From Desmodus rotundus (Eukaryota > Chordata > Mammalia > Chiroptera > Phyllostomidae), in contig NC_071399.1 in NCBI RefSeq assembly GCF_022682495.2, forward strand, positions 10,521,342-10,585,341: a stretch of 64,000 nucleotides of DNA, given 5' to 3'. The notes below the pieces were generated by a model. It was not told the DNA's origin, searched no databases, and saw nothing but the letters and a program-made list of their open reading frames with translations. Positions 50,451 through 62,897 of this stretch are shown in pieces (position 1 is the first letter of the stretch; each line of letters starts with the position of its first letter). The translations under genes and the position numbers were made by a program.

Positions 50451-50974
50451 CATAGTTTTCTACGATTGTTTTTTATCCCGTTAAGTGTGGACATTAATAC
50501 ACCTTCCTACAGACAATTTTACAATTATAAAATACTGCCCCAAATTTCCCTTAGAACTGGTGTGTATATTTGTATTATCTCATGTTCCTAAAAACCCTTC
50601 TGTATACTGAGCCACAACTGACCTCAAGGTTTTTGGAAAAGAGATTTGGGAACTGTACAACAAAGTTACCAGTAAATAGGTAGTTAATAATATTAATATA
50701 TTAACAATTAATTTAGTATACACATTGAGATTAATATTCAAATTCTGTAGGTATCAATATGTGGAAACAGGAGAATCTCCAGTGAGACTCAGTCAGCACA
50801 TGTTTTAAGAATGGTGTGGCCCCTGTCAGGCTCTGCCTGACACCCAGGTGGCCAACCTGTGAGGCCAGCAGTGTCTGTGGACTATGGGCCAGAAGTCAGT
50901 GCACCTGGACGGTCAGAACCTGCACTGGACTTATCAGCAAGTCACCCAACCAGGGATCCAGGTTGAATCTTTTG

Positions 50975-51110
50975 TTTGCAATTTAATGAATTTTGTGACC
51001 TGAGCAAACGACCAAGCATCTCAAGCCATTGTTTCCTCTTCTATAATGTTGTGGTCATAGTTTATGACTCTGGGTGATTGTAAGGATGGAATAATAAGAT
51101 AACATGGGTC
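50975..51110 (+). repeat. MIR SINE fragment
   Basis: 'tgtgacctgagcaaacgacc', 'attgtttcctcttctataat' and 'gattgtaaggatggaataat' match MIR order. Confidence 0.6.
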
Positions 51111-51866
51111 TCTAACCTGATCCCTTAGTCCCTAGGCATCCAATGTCTTGTGTTGCAGGCCACCTATGCCTAATCTCTTAGCGCCCATGTACTAAGTGGT
51201 AGCTATGATTACGGGAAATAATAATATGTAGGGGCATACCTTTCTCTCAAAGCAGACATTATGGACTAGATAAATGTCTCAATAAAGCCTAAATCTGCTC
51301 AAATGTATAAGAAGCATGCCTGACACGAAGAGTCCCCTTCAGTGCCTTATCAGGCAACAATCCTGTGGCACTTCCCTTCTGGAAAGGTGGGAGTTGGGGA
51401 ACAGCTTGTAAACAAGTAAATTCAGATGAATGTTAGAAGATACTATGTGAAATGAGCAAGGAGGTGGGGGGAGAAAAAAGCAGAACTCGCTTGAAACCGG
51501 TCCTGGAGGAGGGGGCAGGCCTGAGGCACACAGGGAAAAGGACACAAACTCATGCGTCATTACAAAGACATTTGACCTGAGACCTGAATAGGGAAGGGCC
51601 AAGCGAGTGCCTGAAGAGTATCCAGGCGAGAAACCTCCAGGGCGTAGGCCCTAAGACAAGAGCTGCTTATTAGTTTGGATAAATTTGTAGGCGGGCCTTG
51701 GAGCCCTGAGATGGCAATGTACAGGGGGGTGGGGGGAGAGGAGTAGAGCAGATGCACAGGGAGGGGCCCTAGTGGGGGGGGTCTCAGAGAACCGATAAGA
51801 TGTTATAGGCACTCAGATGGTCTCTGAATGTTATAAACTTGGTGCTTCCATTTAACATATTCTGGC
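51111..51866. other. Unassigned intergenic sequence
   Basis: Contains a G-rich stretch (51725-51782, several runs of four or more G). No gene recognised. Confidence 0.5.
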
Positions 51867-51867
51867 C

Positions 51868-52086
51868 CAGGGGTCAGCAAACTTTTTCTGTAAAGGGCCA
51901 GAGTGTAAATATTTTAAATTTTATGGCCCAAGTGCTTTCTGTTGCAACTACTAAACTCAGCCCCTGAGCTCAACCTGGAAGCCGTGGCTCTGTGGAAGTG
52001 GAGAAGCATGACTGTGCTCCCCTAAATGTCAGGGGGAGAAGACAGTGAGCCGCATTTTTCTGCAGGTTGTAGTTTGCTGACCCCGG
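51868..52086 (+). repeat. hAT-type non-autonomous DNA transposon
   Basis: Clear terminal inverted repeats: 'caggggtcagcaaact' on the left and 'agtttgctgaccccg' on the right, with 'ttctgtaaagggccagagtg' inside. No transposase. Target-site duplication not recognisable. Same family as 32113-32320. Confidence 0.8.
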
Positions 52087-52104
52087 CTTTGATCTAACTC
52101 ATGA

Positions 52105-52823
52105 GCACGAAGATTTTTTTCCTTATGTTTTCTTCTATAAGTTTTAGAGTCGTTTTTTTTTAATGTTTGGGTCTATGACCCATGTTGAGATCATTTCTGT
52201 TTGTGTTATACACTAAAAGCTTGAGTATCTTTTTTTGTTTTCTATGTTTTTAACTTATAGATATCTACTCATTCAGTAGTATTTGTTAAAAAAGATTATC
52301 TTTTTGCTTTACCTCGGGACTTCAGCCAAAAATCAGTGTGCGTGTGAGTGTGTGTGTGTGTCTGCCAGTCTATTTCTGGAATGTATTCTATTCCAGTAAT
52401 TTCTTTTTTCTTTTTCTTTTTATTGTTGACACTATTACAGGCAACTCTGTTTTCCCCTCTTTCCCGCCCCTGCAGCCTCTGCCTCCCCCGCCCTCTGGCC
52501 ATCGCCACACTGTCATCCGTGTCATACAGTGCTTTGGTTAATCCCTTCCCCTTCCATACTCCAGTATTCCATTGACTTCTGTGTCATTCTCATACAAACG
52601 CAACACTGTCTTCAATAGTCTGGACTTACAGTGTACCTTGACTTCCAGTAATCGAAGGCCTTCAACTTCGTTCTCGTTCCAAGTTGTTTTTCTATTCTAT
52701 GTCCTTTGCCTTTGCATGTATAGTTTAGGACCAGCTTCACAAATCCTACAAAAGAGCCTACTAGGATATCGACCCAAATTTTATTGACTCTATGAATCAA
52801 TTTGGGGAGCATTCACTTCATAA
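52105..52823 (-). repeat. LINE-1 5' part, inverted segment of a twin-primed copy
   Basis: Antisense L1 ORF2: 'gggtctatgacccatgttga', 'ggccttcaacttcgttctcg', 'tctattctatgtcctttgcc' and 'gaatcaatttggggagcatt'. It holds a younger insertion at about 52398-52565 and a (TG)n tract at 52335-52361. It joins a sense-strand L1 segment at about 52824. Confidence 0.75.
52398..52565 (-). mobile_element. Young bat-type retroelement fragment inserted in the L1
   Basis: Left end is T-rich ('ttttctttttctttttattg', the poly(A) tail seen antisense). It continues 'ttgacactattacaggcaac', 'cctctggccatcgccacact' and 'ggttaatcccttccccttcc'. The host L1 resumes at 'agtattccattgacttctg'; the flank before it is 'gtattctattccagta', giving an apparent short target-site duplication. 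Confidence 0.6.
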
Positions 52824-53850
52824 CAAAGATTTCTTCAACAAAATACCCAAAGTACAAACCACTAAAAAATTGAAAATTACATTTCATCAAAATTCAAGAC
52901 ACAAAATCCAAAAAGACAAGCCACAGATTGGGATAAAAGTGTATGCAAAACATAGATCTGATAAAGGACCTGAATCCAGAATACATAAAGAATTTGTATA
53001 ATTCAATAGTAAAATAACAGTCAACATAATTAAAAACTGGGCAAGAGATTTGAACAGATAATGCACCAATGAACAGACTATATGAATGGCAAATAAATAT
53101 TTAAAAAATGCACAACATTAGTAATTGGGAAAATGCAAATTAAAATCATAATGAGATTTTACTACACATCTATTACAATGGCTGAATTTAAAATGACTTA
53201 CAATATTAAGCATTGTCAAGAGTCAGAAATAATTTAAAAATTGCCAGTGGAAATGGAAAATGATGCAACTATGAATACTTGGAAAACTGGGCAATTTCTT
53301 TAAAAGTTTACCCTGCATTCGTATAAGACCTGGAAGACTCACTAGTAGGTGTTCCACCAACTGAAACAAAACATGTTCCCACAAAGATTTGCACTGGAAT
53401 CTTCACAGCAGCTGTATTCAAAACAGTCCCAAACTGGAAACAATCCAAATGTCTATCAACTGGTGAGCAGATAAACAAGTCATGGCGTATTTATACAACA
53501 GAGTATCTCTGAGCGCTCGAAAGCAATGAGTTATCTATAACACAGTCCATGAGTCCCAAAAGCATTTGCTAAGTGAAAGAAGCCATACACAAAAGGGTAC
53601 ACACACATCGTACGCTCTTATCGAAATGAAGTGGGTTCTAGAAAGGCAAACCTATAGTGACAGAAAGCACATCCATGGTGGCCAGACACTTGCGGGCAGG
53701 TAGTGGCAACAGCGCGGGGAAGATTAACAGCAGGGGATCTGAGAAGAGTTAGGGGGTTGATGGAACTCTTCTATTTTGTGATTCTTGTTATTACACAACT
53801 GTTTACATTTCTCAAAACTCCTTGAAGCACCATAATCAGGCAAGCTTTGA
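52824..53850 (+). repeat. LINE-1 ORF2 3' half and 3' UTR, sense segment
   Basis: 'aaagatttcttcaacaaaat', 'caagccacagattgggataa', 'catagatctgataaaggacc', 'actgggcaagagatttgaac', 'aaactggaaacaatccaaat', 'gtgaaagaagccatacacaa' and 'agtgacagaaagcacatcca' occur in exact L1 order. Frames are broken throughout. Confidence 0.85.
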
Positions 53851-54074
53851 GGGAAGCTGGAAGAAGTGGGTGGTGAGAGTGGTCAGATTCTTTACTTTGA
53901 AGGAAGAGTCACAAATTTCCTACTAGCCTGGACAGGAACTATAGAAAAGGAAAGAAGGGGGAAATATATCTCCAATGACAGAAGACACTCTCACTGGAAA
54001 ACCCACGCAGCAGCAGTACAGGAGGCAAGAGGCCCCACTTGGGGTCTGATGGTTCTTCGGCTTGTACATAGCCC

Positions 54075-54215
54075 TGCACGTCTCTGAACCCTTGTGGTCT
54101 CCTTTCTCTCTTTTGGAAAATGGGGTTAGCCCAATGCCTACCTCGTGGGGCTATTGGGAGTATGAAATGAGTTAACACATTTCGAATAGAAGCTGGCACA
54201 TGGTTAAGCCTTCAA
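54075..54215 (+). repeat. MIR SINE
   Basis: 'ctttctctcttttggaaaat', 'gggttagcccaatgcctacc', 'tcgtggggctattgggagta' and 'gaaatgagttaacacattt' form a good MIR core. Confidence 0.75.
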
Positions 54216-54476
54216 CCAACGTCATCAACTCCTCTCTCTCAAGTTGACATTCAAGAAACAATGACTGGAAGGAGATCTTGAGTGCTTTTCTTTCCTCCTG
54301 AAGGAAATACTTATTTGGCCTAAAGTTCTTTGTTTGGGGGAAACAGAAGTTCTCTGGGCTTGACCAACTACCGGATCTTCCCATCTTGAACATCATTCTG
54401 AGCTCTGAGTGCTCCTGATCCGATCAGTCTGGCCCAACTTCAACAACTGCCCAGCCGTGGCCCAAACTGGTGCCGT

Positions 54477-54522
54477 GAATAGGGAAGGGAAGGGGAGAGG
54501 AGGGAAGGGGAGGGGAGGGAGA
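54477..54522 (+). repeat. (GGGAA)n-like G-rich tract
   Basis: About 45 bases of GGGAA/GGGGA units with at least six runs of three or more G on the + strand. Confidence 0.9.
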
Positions 54523-54539
54523 CTGGGCAATAATACACT

Positions 54540-54625
54540 TAGTTTTCGTGCTTCAGTTTCCTCTTTAGTAAAATGCAAACAGTAACTCTTGTCATAGTTC
54601 ACCGTGTTAGTGTTTAGGATGTACA
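54540..54625 (+). repeat. MIR SINE fragment
   Basis: 'gtgcttcagtttcctcttta' and 'gtaaaatgcaaacagtaact' match the MIR core. Confidence 0.5.
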
Positions 54626-55029
54626 GGGCACTGTGGGAGGATCTGAGAATTAAAGTCACCCCACAGATATGAAGGTTTTTTGTTTTTTCCTAAAACAGAC
54701 AATTTACAAATATAAGAACAAAGAATTCGACCTTTAATTTTTAATGTCATAATAAGTGTCTGCCTACATCTGATTAAAGAAACAGTTTGAAGAAACAAAG
54801 GTATTTCTGATCTTCCATTACACAGTGAAACCAACCAGGATGTACAATATGTACAAGTATACACATGTAAAAACTAAAATAATTTCCATAGATTCTATAA
54901 CTATTTATATTAAATCACATTTTAGTTATTTTTGCATGGAAATATATAAATGATCTGGCATTTCTGCAAAATTGGCCTTTTCAAAATAGAGGCTCAGCCA
55001 TTTCATTAGCAAAGTTGGAAAGCTACAAA

Positions 55030-55195
55030 CAGGCTTTCATCCCAGACTATGGTTTTAAATCCTGGTTCCGTCTTTTAATGTCTGGGTGACCTTGGGCAAG
55101 TTTCTCTACTACTGGATCTTCTTAGAGGTAAAAAGAAGGTGATAACATTTCTACATCATGTGAAATTGTGAGTGATTAGAGGCAATGTGGAAAAA
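55030..55195 (+). repeat. MIR SINE
   Basis: 'ttttaaatcctggttccgtc', 'gtctgggtgaccttgggcaa' and 'gtttctctactactggatct' are the MIR core in order. Confidence 0.75.
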
Positions 55196-56370
55196 TTTTT
55201 TAAAACAATGCTTTTTGTGTTTTCTTATTCTTTATTATTGTCATCTTTGGAGGATGAAGAGACTATGGAAACCAATGAAATTAATCTCTAAACATGACAA
55301 AATAAAATAAACACACACTCAAATGCTGTAGAAATGTTTGCAGTCTAATAGTTTGTCTCTTCTTTATGAACTAACTGCAAATTATTTGGATTTAATCAAA
55401 ATGACAAATTTGAAGTAAAAACACCAAAATATACTTATGCCTCTTGGGCGAAATACCAGATAGAAAATGGATATTTGATAGAAAGAGAATTAATTTAATT
55501 ACCAAGAGGATAGCAGGTGACCCCAATTACTTTTGTTTATTTATTATAGGGAAGTGTGAACCATGAAATTGGAAAGATTTTCCTGTAATGAAAAATTTAG
55601 TCAGGCAACTAACTACACAATCTACGTTTTCATTCCGATGAACACAAAAGGCCTTGCTCTCACGTGATCATGATATAGTATCCCAGTGGCTAATCCTTAC
55701 AACTGTAAATGAGTTATCCAGACTCACATTTTTAAAGATAAGTTCAAATTCTGACCCCTTCACAAAGATCCTATGACTACCCTGTGGAGAAGTAAATTCC
55801 TCCTGTCCACATTCAGATGTAGATGGAGTATTGTAATTCCAGTGATGGTGAGGTTTATTACAGTTATTAGCACAGTGTCATTGAGCACATACAACAGAGG
55901 ACCTTGTCTTGTCTCTTTTTGTACATCCTCACTACACGAAGCACCGATGGATAAAGGGATTTCTTACTGGGCACACGGACAGATTCCAACATGGGAATAC
56001 AACCCCAATCTCCCAACTCTTTCAAATATGCTTTTCCCCATATTTTGTACCCAAATATGTGCCACAGATGTCATGAAATCCATGGTTTAGGGAAAAACCC
56101 AGTGAGAAACAAATTAGTCTAATATTAATAAATAAAAGACACTTTTTCATGTGAGGAGATTTTTTGTACCTGGCTATATACACGATACCAATGAGGCAAC
56201 AATACTGTCCGTTTTCAATGATAAAATATATTCCACAGTCTAAGTAAGTCCTAAGCTACGATTCATTAAAAGTTCAAGCATTTGTTTCTGAAATGGCTAA
56301 TATATCATTGTTTTATATGTATACACTAGTTTTTTAATTAAATATATGCCATTAAATATACAATTATAGC
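55196..56370. other. Unassigned AT-rich intergenic sequence
   Basis: A 105-codon frame (55773-56090) has no domain or splice context and is taken as chance. Confidence 0.5.
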
Positions 56371-56374
56371 AAGT

Positions 56375-58225
56375 TTTCAGTATAGAAAGTTGATATGTAA
56401 AACTCAATTGCTTTTTTGTATACCAGCAATAAGCAAGCAGAATTTGAAATTTAAAACATACCAACATTTAGATCAGGGCTCCCAAAACCAAAATATTTAG
56501 GTATAAATCTAACAATATGCATAAGATCTATAAAGGAAAAATATAATACTCTGATGAATGACATCAGAGAACTAAATAAATGGAGAGATACTCCATATCT
56601 GTGAACCGGAAGACTCAATATTGTCAAGGCATCAGTTCTTTCGAACTTGATCTTTAGATACAATGCAGTCCCACTCAACTCCCAGCAAGGTGTTTTGTGG
56701 GTACTGACAAACTCATGCTAACGCTCCTATCCAGAGGCAGAAGACCCAGACAGGCAACACAGTATTGAAGGAGAAGAGCAAAACTGGAAGACTGACACTT
56801 TCCATAGTTTAACATCTACTGTGAAGCTAGAATAATCAAGAAAACGTGGAATTGAAGAAAGAATAGACAAATAGGCCAATGAGACAGAAGAGAGAGCCCA
56901 AAATGGACCCTCATAAATACAGTCAACAGCTATTTGACAAGGATTGAAGGCAACACAATGGAACAAAGACAGTCTCTTCAGTGGATTTTGCTGGAACAAC
57001 TGGATGTCCATTTATTTTTTAAAAAATATATATTTAGACACAGATTCTACACTCTGCAAAAAAAAAAATTCAAAATGGATTACAGACTTAGTGGTAAAAC
57101 AAAACTATAAACCTCTAAACAATAACATACAAAAAAATTTAGATGACCCAAGGTGTGGAAATGAGTAGATACAAAGCCAAAGACACAATCCATGGAAAAA
57201 TAAATAAATAAAGGTGATAAGCTGGATTTCATTAAAATTAAAAACCTGTTATCTGAGAAAGACAATATCAAGAGAATGAGAAGACAAGCCACAGACTGGG
57301 AGAAAATATTTGCAAAAGACACATCTGATAAAGGACTGTTTTTCAAAATGTACAAAGAACTCAAAATTCAATGACAAGAAAGCAAATCGATGATTAAAGA
57401 AAAACGGGCCAAAGACATTAACAGACACCTCACCAAAGAAGATGTACAGATGGCAAATAAGCATATGAAAAGATGCTCCACACCATGTGTCATCGGAGAA
57501 ATAAAAATTAAGACATAATGAGATACCACTATACACCTATTAGAATAGCCAAAATCTGGAACACTGACACCACCAAATGTTGATGTAGCTGTGGAGCAAA
57601 AAGTGCTGTCACTCACTGCTGTCCCTTTGGAATATAGTTCAGTGGTTTCTTACCAGACTAAACATAACCTTACCATTCAATTCAGCTATTGTGCTCTTTG
57701 GTATGTACCTGTAGGAACTGAGAGCTATGTCCACACAGAAACCTACACATGCATGTGTATAGCAGCTTTGCTCCTAATTCCCAAAACTTGGAAGCAACAA
57801 GATGTCCCTCAGGAGGTGAACAGATAAACAAACAGTGATCTCTTCGAACAATGGAATACTATTCAGCACTAAAAAGAAATGAGCTATTAAGCCATAAGAA
57901 TACATGGGAGAACCTTAAATTCATATTACCAAATGAAAGAAGCCAATGTGAAAAGGCTATATACTGTATGATTTAAACTATATGACATTCTGGAAAAGGC
58001 AAAACTATGAGACAGTAAAAGAATCAGTGGTTGCCAGTGGTGGGGGTGGATGAATAGAGCGTGGTGGATTTTAGGGCAGTGAAAATATTCTGTGTGATAC
58101 TACAATAATGAACATATACCTTCATACATGTATCCAAACCCACAGAATATACACTAAGAGTGAGCCATAATATAAACCACAGACTTTGGGTGGTTATAAT
58201 GTGTCAGTGTAGGTTTATATATATA
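56375..58225 (+). repeat. LINE-1 ORF2 C-terminal half and partial 3' UTR
   Basis: The longest L1 piece here, about 1.85 kb. 'aggtataaatctaacaatat', 'aatggagagatactccatat', 'gaagctagaataatcaagaa', 'gctggaacaactggatgtcc', 'aagccacagactgggagaaa', 'aatggaatactattcagcac' and 'gtgagccataatataaacca'. Many stops and indels. Its 3' UTR stops at 'gtgtaggttta', where the mariner element begins, so the usual L1 end is missing. Confidence 0.9.
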
Positions 58226-58902
58226 GTCTGTCCAGAAGGTATCCAGACATGTAATATGAAAAATAGGGACATTTATTGAAGAAGATACAAGATACAAGAA
58301 ACGTTGTACAGAGGACAATGATACCTCAGTCCCCTTCAAAGTAGGCACCTTGGGACTTCACACAGTTCTCCCAGTCATCATCAGTTGCTCCATGGTTATT
58401 TTCCTGAATCTCATCGAAGGTCTGAAAGCTCTTCCCTTTCAAAGGTGATTTCAGTTTTGGGAAAAGCGAGAAGTCAGAGAGCACCAGATCTGGTCTCTAG
58501 GGGAGCTAAGTCACCTGGGTGATTTGATGTTTCACCAAAAAACAGTATGAGACATGATGTATGAGCTGACGAGTTCTGATGAAGCTGCCCATCACCAGTT
58601 GTCCGTGGTGCAGCCTTCTGAATCACCTGAATAGTTTCTGTGGAGGAATGTTCAGGCTTGACACAAAATTTGATGCAGATTCATTGCTGTACTCACTCGG
58701 TCATTTTGAATGTGGCAGCCACACAGTACACACGCTCACTCAACAGTGTCTACAGCCCCCACTGACTAGTACAGTGAAATCGTCCTTGTTCACGCTGCAT
58801 ATTCCAGCCCACTCTCCTTGGCTGCCAGGGTACATTGATGTTGCACAAACTGTTCTTGTTATATTAACAATGGCTGGACTTTTCCAGATAGATCTCAGGT
58901 AA
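58226..58902 (-). mobile_element. Internally deleted mariner-type DNA transposon
   Basis: Flanked by TA, with imperfect terminal inverted repeats of about 30 bases: left 'gtctgtccagaaggtatcca' and right, read in reverse, 'gatctatctggaaaagtcca'. The minus strand keeps pieces of a mariner transposase in order: an N-terminal CIKFCVKPEHSSTETIQVIQKA-like helix-turn-helix start, a jump to the 'HQNSSAHTS' catalytic region, a FPKLKSPLKGKSFQTFDEIQEN-like segment and a CVKSQGAYFEGD end. Two early stops and a frameshift are present, and the middle of the gene is absent. At about 677 bases it is roughly half the length of a full mariner. Species-level family not assigned. Confidence 0.8.
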
Positions 58903-61900
58903 TTTGTATGAGAATATAGTTTGAATGCAGGGATTCTACTGAGTTCCTAATTCTTGAGATCCATTCAGAGTAACTCAGTTTATTAGTTTTCTGTATCTCA
59001 AAGATATCCTTCCCTTTATCTTTTATATCACATTTTTGCACTGAATTATCTGTGCTCTAAAATTCAAGTCTACCTAACACCTGGAGCATGTAACTACCTC
59101 TGCTATTTTTCTTTCATTTAAATGTGTGTGTTAGGTTGATTTTGGCACATTTGAGATGTTTATCATTCCTTTGTTTTATTTTAATTTTAAGTGGATTGTG
59201 ATATAATGGAATGCTTCAGTTAATGGTTTTGTTAAAGCAAGTACCGTAATACTTTTGAAAAGTAAAATAATCCTTTTATAATATGGTTATCGTTTCCAGG
59301 TAATTAATTTTTTTTAATTATCCTTTTTTTTGTTTTTATTTATTTATTGAACTCTTAAAACTTAGAATGGATGGGTCATTTACATTTTCATATCTGTGTT
59401 TAGGTCAAGCTCAACAACAGCAACAAGATTAGTTTTATCATAAAAAGGAAACAGAAGTCGCTACACATTGCTCTGTGTTCACTGTGCTTGTTTGAAACTG
59501 TCATGGCAAGTATAAACATGACCTCGGTTTGGTTTTGTTTAACAAAGCTTTGCTCCATGTTAAAGCCAAGGGCAAAGCTAAGTACCTGTTTCGGGAGGTA
59601 AAGAAAGATAGGTACGTGTTTGTACCATGGGAGTGTTTACTGATCAGCAGAAAGGCAGTTTGAAGAACACTTGATGTGCTGAGAAGACAAAGTGTGCCTG
59701 AAAACGCACCATCAAAGTTAAGCACTGACATAAATGTGATGTCATTAATTTTGATGTTGAAGAAGAGCAAATGATGTCAATGTATACTCTCGCCTTAGTC
59801 TAGTACTTCCTACAATTAACCAAGGATATAACCAAGGATATGAAGGGACCAGATTCTATGCTACTTTGTACTACACGCAATGAAAATGAATCTTATGAAA
59901 GAATAGTGATCTCTTATGAAAACATTCCTTCAAGATTGAGGAAAAATGAAGAATAAATTATCTAAGAGATTGAGATAGAAAAAAATTAGTAATTCATGAA
60001 AGTTTTAGATTATTCATTGCTCTGGGCCTATGAACATATGGATATCATCAACTCAGGGATAGAAAAAAAATGCAAAATTCATGAGAGTAAAGGTTTTTTG
60101 AAAAAAGATAGCAGTGTGCTAGTTTTTTCCCCCTTTTTTGCTTAGAAGAGATGATGCCACCTTAGGTTGGTAATTCTTTCCTTTTCTCTTTTGCTGTTAT
60201 TTATTCATTAAAAATATCTATAATAAACCTAATGTCCAAATACCAGTAAATCCACTGATAGAAGTTGAAAACATAGCCCTCATAAAAAATATACACTGGT
60301 CAAAAAATTAGGTACCTCATTCATGAGGGAATCTGAGAGATCACTATGCGAGTTCCAAAAGGATGTAGGAAATTGGTCATTACAGGGATTTAGGAAAAAG
60401 AAACATCAGGATACGATTGGTAGGTGAGATTTTTGTAAAATCTGGTTAATGTCTTACATAGCAATAAACCAACATCTTTGCATTATCTTTTTATTAGACA
60501 AAAATCATCTCTATCACAAACAAATCTGTAAATTAACATTGAATTCTGCAGAGATTAAACCCTTAATAATTAGTAGCAAAGGGAAAATGATATATCCTTC
60601 TGAAAAATTAGCATCTCGGCATGATATCAATTTTATAAATCTATATATTGGCCAACTATGTCAATTTATGCTTCTTCCCTGTCTTAACTGTATGTCATAT
60701 GATGTATTGTTTTTCCTTTGTAAAACTTCTTTTACTAACCAAGAAACAGAAAATTGAAAGTTAGGAAGCTTTGCAAAGCCATATTTCAAAGCTGTGATTC
60801 GAATTCATTCTAGAGCCGCGGTCCGCTCCATGATCTGGATGCTAAATAAGTTATTGGCCTCTGATACCCTTTATTCATCAGTATTCTTCCAACTCCTGTC
60901 ACGCCCACAGTCCCAAGAACAACCCTGCTGCTCTCTAATTATCCAATGTCACACCTTGCCAAGGCCTATCCTCTCCTGGTAATATTTTTTTAATTAAATT
61001 TTAACTTACCCTATAACATTAAACTTCAACTCATTTTGTGGAAACTTTGTAGCTCCTACCTGACTTAACACGTTAAAACCTCTAAGTCTGTAATCTTCAG
61101 GGAAAGGGAAGAGATAAGGTGCAGCAGCTTTTAGAGAGGTAGGAGTGTGTTGGAGATAGAGGGTTGAGGATTAAAAAGGCAAACCCTTAAAATCACATCA
61201 TACAACCCAGAAAATTATCCTTTCCACATGCCCGTGTACTACCAGAAACTTTTATTTCCCAGAAGAAATTCAGGGAATAAGATACTATAGGAATAACTGC
61301 CCTGATTTATACAGAACGGAATTTACAACTCGAGTAGTTTATTGTTAGTAGCAAAGTCACTGGCTCACGGCTGCACAAGACAAAGCTCTGTATTGCCACA
61401 TTGAATCTGAGAACCACTGATACAATCATCTCTTCCAAAACTGGCTTTGCTGCTTGCTCCTATACCGCCCTTAGAATTTTCCCCAGTCACCTCTGTCTGG
61501 ACTCCCTTTGTGAGATACAGTTTTGGATGGCAACATTTCGACATCTCTGGCACTCACTGAGTGACAGAAAACCGGAAAAGGCAGCGCTGCACTGACCCCG
61601 GGACCCGCGGGTAAAATGGGGTCATCAGCCGTTACAGCCACGTTTTATTTTATCAGCTCATCTTATGCAGCCTCCTCACCCTGCTCACTAGGACCAAAGC
61701 CTGTGTACTCTCTTCTCCACTTGTTTTTCAAAGTTTCCAACCTAGCAACCAGATGGTTTGAAAACAAAATAGGACACATTTGAATATGAAATTTTTAGAG
61801 ACATAGCATAAAATACGAGTATTTGTGGGTAATACTCTGCTCTATGCCACACAATGAGCTCATCAGTGTATATGATGCCCCATCATAAGACAATGAGGGT

Positions 61901-62435
61901 CACTTACTTCACAGAGAAAAAGAAGTATAGTGTATGTCTACTCTTTTTGTTTTTAACATAACAGAGAATCTCCATGGAGTGCTTCCTTTGTGTTCAAGAA
62001 AGACTCACAAGTCCACACTTTCTGGGCATTGTCTTCTTTCTGCCTCTTCTGGGCCTCCCCTCAGTAGCTGTGTCTCGGAGAGAAAACCTCCCCTAAAAGT
62101 GCAAGACCCTTGCACTACTAAAATTGTTTTGGGCTCCCTTTGATCCTCAGGGTTGGAACCACAGTGGTTTCTTACAGAAATGAGAGAACGTGCTCCTTCT
62201 ACAGGAGCCTCTATTTCATTCTTCATCGCTCTCAGGAGCTCAGAGCACCTCCCTGCATCTTAGATGGAAGGGGACACCCCCGCTAATAAACTCAGGCGAA
62301 CACTTGGGTGAGGGTCACACCAATTCACTCATTGCATCAGACACACATGCAAAAGCTCCAAAGCCTTCACAAGCAGCAAAGACCCTCTGCCCCCCTGCTC
62401 CTGCAAACATGTGAATCCTGACCCCACTGCTTGCC
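58903..62435. other. Mostly unassigned intergenic sequence
   Basis: No gene recognised. 60293-60440 opens with 'cactggtcaaaaaattagg', reminiscent of a Tc1/mariner terminus, but no matching inverted end was found. A small CpG cluster lies at 61575-61640. Frames of 60-107 codons have no domain. Confidence 0.45.
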
Positions 62436-62439
62436 ATCT

Positions 62440-62600
62440 GCAAGTCTGAGAGAATAGCTGAACCGCCTGGACCTCTGTTTCTTTATCTGGAGATGAGCTA
62501 ACTACCTTATAAGGTTAGTAGGAAGATTAAATGAGTCAATTTGTGTAAAGCATGGTATCTACCACCCAGTAAGCACTCTGTAAATGTTTGATAGTAACAC
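62440..62600 (+). repeat. MIR SINE
   Basis: 'ggacctctgtttctttatct', 'accttataaggttagtagga', 'agattaaatgagtcaatttg' and 'agtaagcactctgtaaatgt' are in MIR order. Confidence 0.8.
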
Positions 62601-62897
62601 AGCCATTGGAAGTTTCAAAATCTTTTTTTTGAAGAGAAAGCTATAGAAAAATAAAATCATGTTTTAATCTTTTAGTTGAGATCATTCCAATTTATTTTCT
62701 TTCTTTTTTTAAGTGAAAATAAAAATTAAAAATATTATAAGTCCATGTGTAGTTGTTTTTAAACAGAAAAAGTCAATTAAAATTTTAAGATTTTGATCCA
62801 AAGGTAAAATAGGTAGTAAATTAGAAATAGGTGCAAAAAGTAGCAAAACACATTTTGTGGTGGTTTAGGGAAGAGGGAGCCTTGAGGCGAACAGGTT
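62601..62897. other. Unassigned AT-rich sequence
   Basis: T-run near 62622-62630. Nothing else seen. Confidence 0.5.
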
